DNA of 64,000 nucleotides from Micromonospora coriariae (GTDB lineage Bacteria; Actinomycetota; Actinomycetes; Mycobacteriales; Micromonosporaceae). The stretch spans positions 2,914,001 to 2,978,000 of the forward strand of contig NZ_LT607412.1 in the NCBI RefSeq assembly GCF_900091455.1. Direction: 5' to 3'. The position numbers were made by a program, and so were the translations under genes. Shown in pieces: positions 26,634 through 35,981 of the stretch (position 1 is the first letter of the stretch; each line of letters starts with the position of its first letter). The notes under the pieces are model-generated. The model had not been told where the DNA came from. It did no database searches and worked only from the letters and a program-made list of their open reading frames with translations.

Positions 26634-27227
26634 ATGTACGAAGGTGCCATCCAGGATCTGATCGACGAGCTGGGTCGGCTGCCGGGCGTGGGCCCGAAGA
26701 GCGCTCAGCGGATCGCGTTCCACGTCCTGTCGGCGGATCCGACCGACGTCAACCGGCTGGCCGGCGCGCTGCGCAAGGTCAAGGAGCTGGTGCGGTTCTG
26801 CACGACCTGCTACAACGTGGCCGAGTCCGAGCAGTGCCGGATCTGCCGCGACCCACGCCGTACCGACGAGGTGCTGTGTGTGGTGGAGGAGCCCAAGGAC
26901 GTGGTGGCCATCGAGCGGACCGGTGAGTTCCGCGGCCGCTACCACGTGCTCGGCGGCGCGATCAACCCGCTGGAGGGGATCGGTCCGGACAATCTGCGCA
27001 TCCGCGAGCTGATGACCCGGCTGAGTGGCGGCGCGGTGCGCGAGCTGATCCTGGCGACCGACCCGAACACCGAGGGCGAGGCGACCGCCACCTACCTGGC
27101 GCTGATGGTGAAGCCGATGGGGATCGCGGTCACCCGGCTGGCGAGCGGGCTGCCGGTCGGCGGTGACCTGGAGTACGCCGACGAGATCACGCTGGGCCGG
27201 GCCTTCGAGGGGCGCCGGGCCGTCTGA
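26634..27227 (+). CDS. recR: Recombination protein RecR
   Basis: A 197-residue RecR, normal length. Helix-hairpin-helix [17 protein letters not shown] at residues 16-32, a four-cysteine zinc finger ([16 protein letters not shown]), and a Toprim domain with VVEEPKD and [12 protein letters not shown]. RecR acts with RecF and RecO to load RecA on gapped DNA. The ATG is 8 bp after the ybaB stop codon. Confidence 0.96.
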   Translation: MYEGAIQDLIDELGRLPGVGPKSAQRIAFHVLSADPTDVNRLAGALRKVKELVRFCTTCYNVAESEQCRICRDPRRTDEVLCVVEEPKDVVAIERTGEFRGRYHVLGGAINPLEGIGPDNLRIRELMTRLSGGAVRELILATDPNTEGEATATYLALMVKPMGIAVTRLASGLPVGGDLEYADEITLGRAFEGRRAV

Positions 27228-27331
27228 TCCACCGCCCGGTGATGGGCGGACGGTGAGCCGGTGATGACGACACGGTGATCGCCGTCGTGACGATGGGGGC
27301 TCTCTCTCCGCATCTCGCGACGGAGGTCACC

Positions 27332-30300
27332 GTGCGCCGGTCCCTGGCCCCGCTACTCGCACTCGCGGTGCTCGTACCGCTCGTTCCGTTCCAACAGGTG
27401 GCCTCGGCCGCTCCCGCCGCTCCCGCCCCGACGACCACCGTCGCCAGGCCGCCGGCCCCGAACCGGCCGGCCGATCCCGATCGGGTCCTCGACCCCGACC
27501 GGCGGCTCGGCACCACCTGGCGGCGATCCGCCGACCGGGTGGTCACCACCTCGTCCGACGAGACCGGCCTGCACGTGCTGGTGGCGGACGCCAAGGAGGC
27601 GTACCGCTGGCGGACGGCGGCCACGCTCGGTGAGCCCGGCCTGCCGACGGACCAGTGGGTCGGGCAGGTCTGCCTGACCGGCTCCGGCCGGCGCGCTGTG
27701 GCGGTCTACGCGCCCCGTGAGTTCACCAACCGGGAGAACCTGCTCAACGCGGGAGCCTTCGCGGCGGTTGTCGACCTGGACACGGGTGCGGTCACCAAGC
27801 TGCCCGAGCGCTACTCCCTGGCGTACCACAATCCCGGCTGCGCGGCCGGGGAGGCCGCGGTGCTGACGCGCCTGGAGCTGCCGGCGTCGTCCCGGGCCGG
27901 CACGGCCGCGCGGACCGTCCTGACCAGGGTGGACACCGCGAAGCCCTCCGCCACCCGGAAGTCGCTGGCGACCGGTCAGCTCACCTCGGCCATCCCGGTC
28001 GGTGACGGCATCGTCGCAGCCAAGGGCGACGCGCTGCTCACCCTCGACCGCCGGGGAGCGGTCCGGTCGACGGTCCGGACCGGAGGATCACCTTTCCGGC
28101 TGATGGCGGACGGGACCCGGGACGTCGCGCTCCAGGTGGCCCGGGGGGACGAGGTTGACCTCGCCCGGCTGTCCGGTGGCCGGGTGGTTCCGCTGGCCAC
28201 CGTTCCGTCGGGCACGGTCAAGCTGCGCGCCGGCGGTGCGGGTCGGGTCTTCGCCGTGGGCGGCCAGGCCGGCGGCCGGCTTGCCGGCAAGCGCCTGCCG
28301 GCCGGGTGGCGCACGATCGATGCGCCCCCGGACAGCGACGTCTCCCGCACCGGTGACCTGGTGCTGACCAGGGCCGTCACCGGTCGGGAGGCGGCCGGGC
28401 CGGCAGGGGGCACGCCGGCCGACGGGCAGGCGGACCGGGTCGACATCAAGGCTCGCCTGCGGACGGGGGGCGACGTGGCCTTCACGGTGCTGCCCGCGGG
28501 TCGGCGCGCCGGGCGGCTGGCTCCGGCGGCCGGCGCGGGACGGGCGCCGGGTAACGCGACGACCCTCGCCGATCCGAGCCCGGAGACCGTGGCGTACGAC
28601 CTCGACGGCTCCTGCGCGGTACGCCGCAACGACCCGGCGATCCAGGTCTACCAACCGACCCGCGAGCAGGTGGAGTGGGCAGCCGACCTGGCGGTACGCG
28701 GACAGCTGACCTTCCAGCGGGCGGCCAACTGGTCCAACAACGGCCTGCCGGCGTACTCGCCGCAGGGGATGTTCCCGTCGATGACGCTCGCCGGTGGTGG
28801 CAACGTGCCGGCGCAGGTGTTCCTGGGGATCCTGGCCCAGGAGTCGAACCTGTGGCAGGCCAGTTTCCACGTCGTGGACGGCCTGGCCGGGAATCCGCTG
28901 ACCAGCCTCGGCTACTACGGTCTGGACCTGCTGAACCCGGACTACACCAAGATCGACTGGACGAAGACGGACTGCGGTTACGGCGTCGGTCAGGTGACGT
29001 CCGGGATGAAGAAGAGCGACACCGACCAGTGGATCGCGGGCGTGCAGTGGGACGCGACGAAGCAGAAGGCGGTGGCGCTGGACTACGCCGTCAACATCGC
29101 GGCCGGCCTGCGGATCCTGCAGGACAAGTGGAACCAGACCCGCAACTCCGGGCTGATCGCGAACAACGGCGACGCTAGGTACATCGAGAACTGGTGGTTC
29201 GCCATCTGGGCGTACAACACCGGCTTCTACAGCCAGATCCCGCAGAGCCCCACCGAACCCTGGGGGGTCGGCTGGGCCAACAATCCGGCCAATCCCAACT
29301 ATCCGGCGGACCGGAAGATGTTCCTGACCGAGCCGCTGGACGTGCCGGGCGCCAACCCGCCCGTCGACGACCAGGTCGGGTACGACAACGCCAAGCACCC
29401 GAACCACTGGTCGTACCCGGAGCGGGTGATGGGCTTCGCCTACACCTCGCTGCGCCGGTACAACTACGAGACGGGCAACTACAGCCCGACGTACGCCACC
29501 GCGCAGGAGCGCAACAAGCTCGTCGCCCAGCCGTCCCGGTTCGCCTTCTGCGTGCCCGCTCAGAACGCCTGTGACCCGAACGTGTCGGAGGTGCCGGGCG
29601 ACTACCCGACGGAGAAGCCCGGCCCGTGCACCCGCGACGACCTGAAGTGCTGGTGGCACACGCCGATCACCTGGACGGACTGCCAGGTCAACTGCGGCCT
29701 GGAGAACCGGCGGTACACCACCGTCGAGCCCCGCCCGTACGGCTCCAGCATCTACGACTCGCAGTGCAGCCGGACCGGGCTGCCCGGCAACGCGCTGATC
29801 ATCGACGACATCGACAGCGCAACCCCGCTCGGCCCGCAGGGCTGCGCGCGGGACTACACACCGGCGGGCAAGTTCTCGTTCAGCTATCCCTCCCGGGTCG
29901 GGCCGAACAACGTGACCATCTATCCCGGCAAGGTGGACACCCACCAGATCGGCGGCGGGTTCGGCGGGCACTTCTGGTTCACACACACGCAGAAGCTCGA
30001 CACAGCGCCGGAGAAGGTGACCGGGCGGTGGACGCCGACCAACCGGCTGAACGGCTGGGCCAAGGTCATGGTGCACATCCCCGACCACGGCGCGCACACC
30101 CAGCAGGCGAAGTACGTGATCAACACGGGGGCGGGCCAGCGGACCCGGTACATCCCGACCCGGACCGAGGCGCACCGCTGGGTGACTCTGGGGACGTACC
30201 AGTTCTCCAACGCGGGCGCGCAGTCGGTGGAGCTGAGCAACATCACCCCGGACGGCAACGGCAGCGAGGACGTGGCCTGGGACGCCCTGGCGTTCGTTCC

Positions 30301-31327
30301 CCTGCCCGCCAAGCCGCGGCACTTCGTGGTGGCGATGGGTGACTCGTACGGCTCCGGCGAGGGCGTCGGCAGCTACTACTACGAGACGGACAACAACTAC
30401 GGCAACCGGGCCTGGAACGCCTGCCGCCGGAGCACCAGGTCCTGGCCGCTGCTGACCCGCCTGCCCGGTTCGTCGAGTTCGATCTCCAGCCGGCTGGCCA
30501 GCCACGACCAGGGCCTGGACTTCCAGTTCGTGAGCTGCTCCGGGGCGACGGCGCAGCAGATGAGGAGCACGAGCGTCCCCTACTACTGGCAGAGTCCACC
30601 CTCGTCCGTGGGTGACTACGGGGAGGCCGCGGAGGGGCAGTTCCGGGAGATCTCCCAGATCCAGTCCGGCGTGCTGGACGGCAACACGACACTGGTGCTG
30701 CTCTCGGCCGGCGGCAACGACGCCGGCTTCCCCTCGACGATGACCAAGTGCGCGCTCGAGGCGTGCGACACCGCCGCGTACGAGGCGACCGTACGGCAGC
30801 GGATCGACAACGCCCAGTACGAGGTACGCCAGTTGGTCGACGCGGTGTCCGCGAAGGCACCCAACGCGACAATCATGGTGGTCGGCTATCCCCGGATCTT
30901 CGCCAGCTACCACCAGGACTCGTGCGTGTTCGCCCGGTACACGGCAGGCGAGATGGCGATGGTCAACAGGCTGGCCCTCTACATGCGGGACGTGCAGCGG
31001 ACCATGACCGACACGGCCCGGGCAGCCGGTCGGAGGGTGCAGTTCACCGACATGGTCGACGGCATGCTCGACCACGGGACGTGCCGCAAGTACGACGTCG
31101 GCCACGACATCCTCGTACCGGACGACATCAACTCGCTGGTCGCCGGCCCCGAGGGCGAGGGCGACTTCCGGATGGTGGCCAACGACGACTACGCGACGTG
31201 CGTCGGCTGGATCACGGCCGGCTTGAACGTCTGCATCAGCCGGGCCTCCTTCCATCCGAAGGACACCGGTGCGGTGACCTACTCCAACGCCGTGACAGCC
31301 CGGTTGCCGGCGGTGGGCTACAACTGA
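27332..31327 (+). CDS. Giant secreted protein: transglycosylase-like, golvesin-like and SGNH hydrolase domains
   Basis: A 1331-residue exported protein with a signal peptide (LAPLLALAVLVPLVPF, cleavage near SAA); the GTG follows CGGAGG. Residues about 40-430 are an Ala/Gly-rich region resembling a beta-propeller. A lysozyme-like domain follows: catalytic-type Glu504 in ILAQESN, YGVGQ ending at Gln554, and AYNTGFY near 628, the three signatures of soluble lytic transglycosylases. At about 875-990 is a golvesin C-terminal-like beta domain (GHFWFTHT to WDALAFV). The C-terminal SGNH esterase has Ser1005 (GDSYGSGE), Asn1129 (SAGGNDAG) and His1308 (SFHP). Together they suggest an extracellular cell-wall hydrolase/esterase. 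The substrate is unproven. Confidence 0.85.
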   Translation: MRRSLAPLLALAVLVPLVPFQQVASAAPAAPAPTTTVARPPAPNRPADPDRVLDPDRRLGTTWRRSADRVVTTSSDETGLHVLVADAKEAYRWRTAATLGEPGLPTDQWVGQVCLTGSGRRAVAVYAPREFTNRENLLNAGAFAAVVDLDTGAVTKLPERYSLAYHNPGCAAGEAAVLTRLELPASSRAGTAARTVLTRVDTAKPSATRKSLATGQLTSAIPVGDGIVAAKGDALLTLDRRGAVRSTVRTGGSPFRLMADGTRDVALQVARGDEVDLARLSGGRVVPLATVPSGTVKLRAGGAGRVFAVGGQAGGRLAGKRLPAGWRTIDAPPDSDVSRTGDLVLTRAVTGREAAGPAGGTPADGQADRVDIKARLRTGGDVAFTVLPAGRRAGRLAPAAGAGRAPGNATTLADPSPETVAYDLDGSCAVRRNDPAIQVYQPTREQVEWAADLAVRGQLTFQRAANWSNNGLPAYSPQGMFPSMTLAGGGNVPAQVFLGILAQESNLWQASFHVVDGLAGNPLTSLGYYGLDLLNPDYTKIDWTKTDCGYGVGQVTSGMKKSDTDQWIAGVQWDATKQKAVALDYAVNIAAGLRILQDKWNQTRNSGLIANNGDARYIENWWFAIWAYNTGFYSQIPQSPTEPWGVGWANNPANPNYPADRKMFLTEPLDVPGANPPVDDQVGYDNAKHPNHWSYPERVMGFAYTSLRRYNYETGNYSPTYATAQERNKLVAQPSRFAFCVPAQNACDPNVSEVPGDYPTEKPGPCTRDDLKCWWHTPITWTDCQVNCGLENRRYTTVEPRPYGSSIYDSQCSRTGLPGNALIIDDIDSATPLGPQGCARDYTPAGKFSFSYPSRVGPNNVTIYPGKVDTHQIGGGFGGHFWFTHTQKLDTAPEKVTGRWTPTNRLNGWAKVMVHIPDHGAHTQQAKYVINTGAGQRTRYIPTRTEAHRWVTLGTYQFSNAGAQSVELSNITPDGNGSEDVAWDALAFVPLPAKPRHFVVAMGDSYGSGEGVGSYYYETDNNYGNRAWNACRRSTRSWPLLTRLPGSSSSISSRLASHDQGLDFQFVSCSGATAQQMRSTSVPYYWQSPPSSVGDYGEAAEGQFREISQIQSGVLDGNTTLVLLSAGGNDAGFPSTMTKCALEACDTAAYEATVRQRIDNAQYEVRQLVDAVSAKAPNATIMVVGYPRIFASYHQDSCVFARYTAGEMAMVNRLALYMRDVQRTMTDTARAAGRRVQFTDMVDGMLDHGTCRKYDVGHDILVPDDINSLVAGPEGEGDFRMVANDDYATCVGWITAGLNVCISRASFHPKDTGAVTYSNAVTARLPAVGYN

Positions 31328-31388
31328 GTGGGACCGGTGGGTCGGCGCGACCGGCGCGGGCCCACCGGCGTACCCCTGGAGGTGTCGT

Positions 31389-31847
31389 GTGACGACCCGG
31401 CGGCCGGTGCGGCGGTCCCGTACCCCGGTGGTGCTGGCGGTCGTGCTGGGCCTGGCCCTGGTGGGCGTCGTCGTGGCGATCGAGGTGGGCACCCGGCGGA
31501 TGGCCGCGGACAGTCGGGCGGAGGAGGCCGGCGCCGAAGCCGCCGTGACCCGCGACGCGCAGGCGTACGCGGCCGAGGTGGTCGCCACCGGCGACCCGGC
31601 GCCGACCGACGACCGCTTGGCGGCGGTCGCGGACGGCACCGGGGTGCAGGTGCGCGAGGTGCGCCGACGGCCCGACCTGTCGGTCATCGTGTACGGTACG
31701 GCCCGATTTGGCACGATGTTCGGGGCGGGAAACGTGGCCGCCTGTCACCGGGTGACCTTCCACGCTCTGGGCACGGCGGCGGCGGGTTCCGTCGTCGAGC
31801 GGCTGTCCGACTGCCCGTCGGCGGCGCCCGGGCCGACGCCCTCCTGA
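31389..31847 (+). CDS. Single-pass membrane or secreted hypothetical protein
   Basis: A 152-residue protein with a basic N-terminus, one membrane helix (VVLAVVLGLALVGVVVAI, residues about 14-31) and an exported domain of about 115 residues containing two cysteines (ACHRV, SDCPS). The GTG start follows CTGGAGG and lies 61 bp after the giant hydrolase gene, so the two may be co-transcribed. Family not recognised. Confidence 0.7.
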   Translation: MTTRRPVRRSRTPVVLAVVLGLALVGVVVAIEVGTRRMAADSRAEEAGAEAAVTRDAQAYAAEVVATGDPAPTDDRLAAVADGTGVQVREVRRRPDLSVIVYGTARFGTMFGAGNVAACHRVTFHALGTAAAGSVVERLSDCPSAAPGPTPS

Positions 31848-32064
31848 CCGGTCCGGCGAAGCGCTCCCGGCCGCCGGATTCCCCGCCCGTCGGTGTGTCG
31901 GTCGCTGCGCCGGTGGCGCGGTCGACTGTCAGACCCCGTCGCAAGGTGTCGGCTTGGTAGCGATTGCCTGACGCCAGTTCCGCTTCGCGTGTGACATGTC
32001 ATAGCCTCCCGCACACGGACCGAGCCACAACTCGGCGTGGTCGGGCGCATGACAGAGGTGAGAG
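31848..32064. promoter_or_regulatory. Promoter region of the peptide ABC operon
   Basis: A 217-bp gap before the binding-protein gene. It contains the 10-bp palindrome TGACATGTCA at 31992-32001, about 64 bp upstream of the start codon, a possible regulator half of the operon. GTGAGAG just before the ATG is the ribosome site. No confident sigma-factor hexamers could be placed. Confidence 0.4.
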
Positions 32065-33738
32065 ATGCAGGCGAGAAGGCTAAAAACGGCTGTGGCCATC
32101 GCGGCCGTTGCCGCTCTGGCGGTCGGCGCGGCCGGCTGCGCGGAGAGCGAGCGCGACGGCGACAGTGGCGAGGCCAAGACTGGCGGCACCTTCATCTTCG
32201 CGGGTGCCGGTGACCCGAAGAACTTCGATCCGATCTTCAACGATGACGGTGAGTCGTTCCGGCCGGTCCGGCAGATGTTCGACACCCTGGTGAGCCACAA
32301 GCCGGGCACCGCGGAGCTGCAGGGCGGCCTGGCTGAGAGCTGGGAGCACGACCCGGACGGCAAGGTCTGGACGTTCAAGCTCCGCCAGGGCGTGAAGTTC
32401 CACGACGGTACGCCGTTCAACGCCGCCGCGGTCTGCTTCAACTTCGACCGCTGGTACAACATGAAGGGCGCTGCCGCCCAGTCCCAGATGATCTACTACA
32501 TGGACACCTTCGGCGGGTTCGCCAAGAACGAGGCCGAGGGTGCCGGCGAGTCGATCTACAACAAGTGCGAGGCCAAGGACGACGGAACCGCCGTCCTGAC
32601 CCTGAACAGGTACAAGGGCGCCTTCCCCGGCGCCTTCGCGCTGACCTCGCTGTCGATCGCGAGCCCCGAGGCGCTCAAGAAGTACGACGCCAACACGGTC
32701 ACGCAGAACGGTGACTCGTTCTCGTACAGCGCGTTCGCCAACGAGCACCCGGTCGGCACCGGCCCGTTCACCTTCGGTGGCTGGGACAAGGCCAAGAACG
32801 AGATCACCCTGAACCGCAACCCGGACTACTTTGGCGAGAAGGCCAAGGTGGACAAGATGATCATCAAGATCATCAAGGATGAGAGCACCCGCAAGCAGGA
32901 GCTCCGGGCCGGCACCGTGCAGGGCATCGACTTCCCGGCCCCGGCCGACCGCAAGGCGCTCGAGGGTGAGGGCTTCCAGGTCGTCAACCGCCCGGCGTTC
33001 AACATCCTCTACCTGGGCATCAACCAGAAGAACCCGAAGCTGAAGGACCTGCGGGTGCGGCAGGCGATCGCCTACGCGCTCAACCGCCAGCAGCTGGTGC
33101 AGACCAAGGGCCCGGGTGGCGCCAAGGTCGCCGACGAGTTCATGCCGGACACCGTGCTCGGCTACGCCCCGGACGTGCAGAAGTACGAGTACAACCCGGA
33201 CGAGGCGAAGCGGCTGCTCAAGGAGGCCGGCGCCGAGGGTCTGACGCTGAACTTCTACTACCCGCCGGACGTCACCCGGCCGTACATGCCGAACCCGCAG
33301 GAGATCTTCACCGTTCTCGCCAACGACCTCCAGGCCGTGGGCATCAAGGTCAACGGTGTGCCTCGCCCGTGGAACGGTGGCTTCAAGGACGACGTGCAGC
33401 AGTTCGGCAAGCACGACCTGCACATCCTCGGCTGGACCGGTGACTACAACGACCCGGGCAACTTCGTCGGCACGTTCTTCGGCCGCGGGAAGGCCGAGTT
33501 CGGCGATCAGGCGATGACCGAGATGTTCGAGGCCATCACCAAGGCCGACGCCACGGTCGACGAGGCCGGCAAGAAGGCGGCCTGGGAGCAGGTCAACAAG
33601 GACATCGCCGCCAAGTGGCTGCCGGCCGTGCCGGTCTGGCACGCCCCGCCGGCCATTGTCGTCACCAAGGATGTCAAGGGTCTGGTTGCCAGCCCGCTGA
33701 CCGACGAGCGGTTCAACACGGTCAGCGTCACCAAGTGA
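32065..33738 (+). CDS. ABC transporter substrate-binding lipoprotein (peptide/nickel family 5)
   Basis: A 557-residue lipoprotein: signal ending VGAAGC (Cys25) and a family 5 solute-binding fold (GDPKNFDPIFNDDG, LAESWEHDPDGKVWTFKLRQGVKFHDG, HPVGTGPF, VRQAIAYALNRQQLV). It should capture oligopeptides or similar solutes outside the membrane for the permease encoded next. First gene of a five-gene operon; a stable hairpin separates it from the permease genes, a usual way to make more binding protein than permease. Confidence 0.93.
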   Translation: MQARRLKTAVAIAAVAALAVGAAGCAESERDGDSGEAKTGGTFIFAGAGDPKNFDPIFNDDGESFRPVRQMFDTLVSHKPGTAELQGGLAESWEHDPDGKVWTFKLRQGVKFHDGTPFNAAAVCFNFDRWYNMKGAAAQSQMIYYMDTFGGFAKNEAEGAGESIYNKCEAKDDGTAVLTLNRYKGAFPGAFALTSLSIASPEALKKYDANTVTQNGDSFSYSAFANEHPVGTGPFTFGGWDKAKNEITLNRNPDYFGEKAKVDKMIIKIIKDESTRKQELRAGTVQGIDFPAPADRKALEGEGFQVVNRPAFNILYLGINQKNPKLKDLRVRQAIAYALNRQQLVQTKGPGGAKVADEFMPDTVLGYAPDVQKYEYNPDEAKRLLKEAGAEGLTLNFYYPPDVTRPYMPNPQEIFTVLANDLQAVGIKVNGVPRPWNGGFKDDVQQFGKHDLHILGWTGDYNDPGNFVGTFFGRGKAEFGDQAMTEMFEAITKADATVDEAGKKAAWEQVNKDIAAKWLPAVPVWHAPPAIVVTKDVKGLVASPLTDERFNTVSVTK

Positions 33739-33764
33739 CGTTTGGCGGCTGACGCCGTAGGCCT

Positions 33765-33805
33765 GATCGGCCCGGGTCCGGGGCTCCTCCCGGCCCGGGC
33801 CGATC
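33765..33805. terminator. Intercistronic hairpin after the binding-protein gene
   Basis: GATCGGCCCGGG pairs with CCCGGGCCGATC, and the inner GTCCGGGG/CTCC bases may extend the stem. There is no T tract. Located 26 bp after the stop codon and 31 bp before the permease start, it probably partly terminates transcription or protects the upstream mRNA. Confidence 0.7.
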
Positions 33806-33836
33806 GCGCGACCATCGAGAGTCTGGTGTGTGAGAG

Positions 33837-34844
33837 ATGTTGCGAGTCATAGTCCGCCGCCTGCTGCAGTTGGTGGTGACCCTCATAGCGCTGTCGGCGC
33901 TGATCTTCATCTGGCTGCGGAACCTGCCCGGCGGCCCGGTCGAGGCGCTGCTCGGCGAGCGGGCCACGCCCGAACGCCGCGCCCTGCTGACCAAGGCGCT
34001 CGGCTACGACCAGCCGATCCTGGTGCAGTACGGCAAGTTCATGCAGCGGGTGGTGACCGGCGACTTCGGCAACTCGATCCGGTCCGGTGACCCGGTCACC
34101 GACGTCATCAGCCGTGCCTTCCCGGCCACCATCGAGCTGGCCCTCGCCGCGATGATCATCGCGGTCGGCCTCGGGGTGCCGTTGGGCTACCTCGCCGCAC
34201 GTTGGCGTGGACGGTCCCTGGACAACCTCACCATCGCCGGCACCCTGCTCGGCATCTCGATCCCGATCTTCTTCCTGGGCTACCTGCTCAAGGACGTCTT
34301 CACGCAGAACATCCACTGGTTTCCGCCGTCCGGACGGCTGACCACCGGTCTGGACAACACCAACGTCACAGGCTTCTTCGTGCTCGACGGCCTGCTCACC
34401 CGGGAGTTCGACGCCAGCGCCGACGCGCTGTGGCACCTGATCCTGCCGGCGATCACGCTCGCGACCATCCCGCTCGCCGTGATCGTGCGGATCACCCGCG
34501 CGAGCGTGCTCGACGTGCTCAACGAGGACTACGTGCGGACGGCCGAGGCGAAGGGCCTGCGGCACCGCACCATCCGCGGCCGGCACATCCTGCGCAACGC
34601 GCTGCTGCCGGTGGTCACCACCATCGGCTTGCAGACCGGCGCGCTGCTCTCCGGCGCGGTGCTCACCGAGAAGGTCTACAACTGGGGCGGCATCGGCACG
34701 CTGATCACTGACTCGATCAGCGGCGGCCGGGACTACCCGGTGCTCCAGGCGATCATCCTGCTCGCCGCGCTGGTCTTCGTGGTGGTCAACCTGCTGGTCG
34801 ACCTCTCCTACGCCTTCATCGACCCGAGGGTGCGTGTGCGATGA
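33837..34844 (+). CDS. Peptide ABC transporter permease, DppB-like
   Basis: A 335-residue inner-membrane permease. LRVIVRRLLQLVVTLIALSALIFI is split between the basic N-terminus and helix 1; the cytoplasmic EAA loop reads YVRTAEAKGLRHRTIRGRHI, which docks on the ATPase. PGGPVEALLG after helix 1 is typical of DppB. It pairs with the DppC-like permease, whose start codon overlaps this stop codon (ATGA). Confidence 0.93.
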   Translation: MLRVIVRRLLQLVVTLIALSALIFIWLRNLPGGPVEALLGERATPERRALLTKALGYDQPILVQYGKFMQRVVTGDFGNSIRSGDPVTDVISRAFPATIELALAAMIIAVGLGVPLGYLAARWRGRSLDNLTIAGTLLGISIPIFFLGYLLKDVFTQNIHWFPPSGRLTTGLDNTNVTGFFVLDGLLTREFDASADALWHLILPAITLATIPLAVIVRITRASVLDVLNEDYVRTAEAKGLRHRTIRGRHILRNALLPVVTTIGLQTGALLSGAVLTEKVYNWGGIGTLITDSISGGRDYPVLQAIILLAALVFVVVNLLVDLSYAFIDPRVRVR

Positions 34845-35869
34845 GTGACCCGATCACCCAGGCCGGCACGCCGGCTCCCCGTAGCGGGGACGACAAGCCA
34901 CGCCCCGGCATGAGCGAGCGCAGCATCGGCCTGCTCGGCGACCGTAAGAAGGCGCGACTGGACGAGCTGGCCCGGGCGAGCGCGGCCGACCGGGGCGGAA
35001 TCAGCCTCGTCCGCGACGCCGTGCGCCGGCTGCGACGCAATCCGGTCGCCATCGTCGGGGCCACCATCGTGGGGCTGTTCGTCCTGATGGCGATCTTCGC
35101 TCCGCTGATCGCCCCACACGACCCGGTACAGCGCTTCGACGAGCTGACGAAGAACCTCACAGTGGACAGCATCCCGGGTGCCAGCGGCGACTTCCCGCTC
35201 GGCTCCGACCCGCTCGGCCGGGACTTCCTCTCCCGGATGATCTACGGCGCCCGGCAGACGCTCTTCGTCGGCGTGCTCGCCACCCTCATCGGCCTCGCGC
35301 TCGGTGTGCTGATCGGCGCGATCGCCGGTGCCTTCGGCGGCTGGATCGACGTGGTGCTGATGCGGCTCACCGACGTGATGCTGGCCCTGCCCAGCCTGCT
35401 GCTCGCGATCACCCTGGTCGCGTTGGCCAGCCGGTCGAGCCAGTGGACTGTCATCTTCGCGGTGGCCATCGTGAGTGTGCCGATCTTCGCCCGGCTGCTG
35501 CGCGGCTCGATGCTGGCCCAGCGGGAGAGCGACCACGTGCTGGCCGCCCGCGCGCTCGGCGTCAAGGAACGCAACATCGTGCTGCGGCACATGCTGCCCA
35601 ACTCGCTGACCGCGGTGATCGTGCAGGCCACCCTGACCTTCGCGGTGGCCATCCTGGACGCCGCCGCGCTCTCCTTCCTGGGTCTCGGCGACCCGGACAT
35701 CAACCGGGCCGAGTGGGGCCTGATGCTCGGGGTGGACGGTCAGCGCTACTTCGACGTCCGGCCGGAGCTGGCCTACTACCCGGCGCTGGCGATCATCGTG
35801 GTCGCGCTCGGCTTCACCCTGCTGGGCGAGGCGATGCGCGAGGCGATCGACCCGAAGAACCGGCGGTGA
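34841..35869 (+). CDS. Peptide ABC transporter permease, DppC-like
   Basis: A 342-residue permease with a longer N-terminal cytoplasmic segment (about 65 residues), the DppC marker HPLGSDPLGRD-like block (FPLGSDPLGRDFLSRMIYGAR), five further helices and the EAA loop HVLAARALGVKERNIVLRHM. LSFLGLGDPDINRAEWGLML is characteristic of the family. Overlaps the DppB-like gene by 4 bases. Confidence 0.93.
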   Translation: MSDPITQAGTPAPRSGDDKPRPGMSERSIGLLGDRKKARLDELARASAADRGGISLVRDAVRRLRRNPVAIVGATIVGLFVLMAIFAPLIAPHDPVQRFDELTKNLTVDSIPGASGDFPLGSDPLGRDFLSRMIYGARQTLFVGVLATLIGLALGVLIGAIAGAFGGWIDVVLMRLTDVMLALPSLLLAITLVALASRSSQWTVIFAVAIVSVPIFARLLRGSMLAQRESDHVLAARALGVKERNIVLRHMLPNSLTAVIVQATLTFAVAILDAAALSFLGLGDPDINRAEWGLMLGVDGQRYFDVRPELAYYPALAIIVVALGFTLLGEAMREAIDPKNRR

Positions 35870-35981
35870 CGGCGGTGCGAGCGAGCGGCACGACCAACGA
35901 GCGCCAGCGACGAGCGCGCGGAGTGAGCTTGCGAGCTCCGCGGTCGCGGGCGAAGCACCAGTGCAGTGAGGAAGTGACCCG
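35870..35981. repeat. Intergenic spacer with repeat-like sequence in the ABC operon
   Basis: Unlike the other junctions of this operon, the DppC and DppD genes are 112 bp apart. The spacer is built of GAGCG/GCGAG words and contains a small hairpin, CGCGGAG (35917-35923) with CTCCGCG (35936-35942). The stretch GGAGTGAGCTTGCGAGC resembles short intergenic repeats I associate with Micromonosporaceae genomes; that is from memory and not verified here. GAGGAAGTG supplies the ribosome site of the next gene. Confidence 0.4.

Noticed and set aside
28088..31714. A very long open frame on the minus strand opposite the giant hydrolase gene.
   Set aside because: Its translation is compositionally biased (Arg/Val/Gly/His-rich), has no domain, and is the third-position shadow of a clearly coding high-GC gene.
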